Assembly (NCBI GenBank): GCA_903899795.1 | Contig: CAIUKX010000165.1 | Span: 1-6,138 of the forward strand | Origin: an uncultured Flavobacteriales bacterium | GTDB taxonomy: Bacteria; Bacteroidota; Bacteroidia; Flavobacteriales_D; Crocinitomicaceae | DNA: 6,138 nt | Direction of reading: 5' to 3' | Part shown: piece after piece, positions 5,956-6,138 of the stretch | Layout of the letters: each line of letters starts with the position of its first letter | Position numbering within the stretch: position 1 is the first letter of the stretch | Notes under the pieces: model-generated | Told to the model about the DNA's origin: nothing | The model's database searches: none | Seen by the model: only the letters and a program-made list of their open reading frames with translations | Position numbers and translations under genes: made by a program

Positions 5956-6138
5956 CTTCTTCTGTCCTCTCGTTTTCGGTTTTTTATATTTCTTCTTGAT
6001 CTCAATTTTATAAGATCCTCCCAGGTTGACTTTCGTATTTTTCTTTTTCTTTTCATGAAATGCACCTTGAGAATCTTTGATCGTTGCATCGGGAGAATAA
6101 TTAACACCCGGAATTACCGGTTTCTCTTGATCAATCAA
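5953..6138 (-). CDS. C-terminal part of an unidentified lysine-rich protein (partial)
   Basis: The reading frame is open from the right edge to the TAA at 5955-5953 and gives 62 codons at most; the gene most likely begins outside the window. I do not recognise the protein. What is visible is a short neutral part (about the first 27 residues, with VIPGVNYSPDATIKDSQGAF) followed by a very basic tail with KKKKN, IEIKKKYKKPK and a final RGQKK. Such a tail could be a disordered nucleic-acid-binding or surface-binding extension. A TTG at the very edge (6138-6136) could be read as a start codon but gives a protein with no upstream context, so I treat the gene as truncated by the window. It converges on the DUF4403 gene. 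Confidence 0.5.
   Translation of the reverse strand: MIDQEKPVIPGVNYSPDATIKDSQGAFHEKKKKNTKVNLGGSYKIEIKKKYKKPKTRGQKK

Noticed and set aside
5925..6107. Alternative minus-strand frame of 60 codons overlapping the partial gene at the right edge
   Set aside because: It reads through the inverted repeat and gives an Arg/Lys/Leu/Ile-rich sequence typical of out-of-frame A/T-rich DNA. The frame ending at 5953 looks more like a protein.
1..6138. CRISPR array, tRNA or rRNA gene, insertion sequence, toxin-antitoxin or defence system
   Set aside because: No spaced direct repeats, RNA gene signature, transposase, paired terminal repeats or defence-type domains were seen. The gene content is ordinary and there is no basis for claiming a new system.

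Overview
The window looks like ordinary chromosomal DNA from a member of the Bacteroidota, most likely a flavobacterium-type organism. Four things point there: a secreted protease with a C-terminal type IX secretion (Por) sorting domain; two lipoproteins with short lipoboxes; the absence of Shine-Dalgarno sequences before the start codons together with TAnnTTTG-type promoter elements; and AT-rich DNA with A/T-rich spacers. A family such as Crocinitomicaceae (Fluviicola-like) would fit, but that is an impression and not a demonstrated placement.

Layout. Bases 1-121 hold no visible gene and form an A/T-rich leader. An uncharacterised lipoprotein (122-979, +) ends in a strong hairpin terminator (1001-1039). 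That terminator lies tail to tail with a GNAT acetyltransferase (1038-1529, -). Upstream of the acetyltransferase on the same strand is a large subtilisin-like protease (1609-3786, -) with a T9SS sorting domain. A 204-base divergent spacer separates the protease from apaG (3991-4377, +). After a 124-base spacer with a good Bacteroidota promoter comes a DUF4403-type lipoprotein (4502-5887, +). It converges, across an AT-rich imperfect inverted repeat (5890-5955), on the lysine-rich C-terminal end of a gene that runs off the right edge (5953 to beyond 6138, -).

How the genes relate. They do not form an obvious pathway or operon. Three products are predicted to be exported: two lipoproteins and one T9SS protease, which would be at the cell surface or released. 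Two are cytosolic (the acetyltransferase and ApaG). Most genes seem to have their own promoter. Only protease-acetyltransferase could plausibly share a transcript, because no terminator is visible between them, although the acetyltransferase has a good promoter candidate of its own.

I found no mobile element, CRISPR array, tRNA, rRNA or riboswitch, and no convincing sign of a new multi-gene system. The points most worth a second look are the AT-rich inverted repeat at 5890-5955, the duplicated Cys-DFG-Cys unit in the first lipoprotein, and the large insertion inside the protease catalytic domain.
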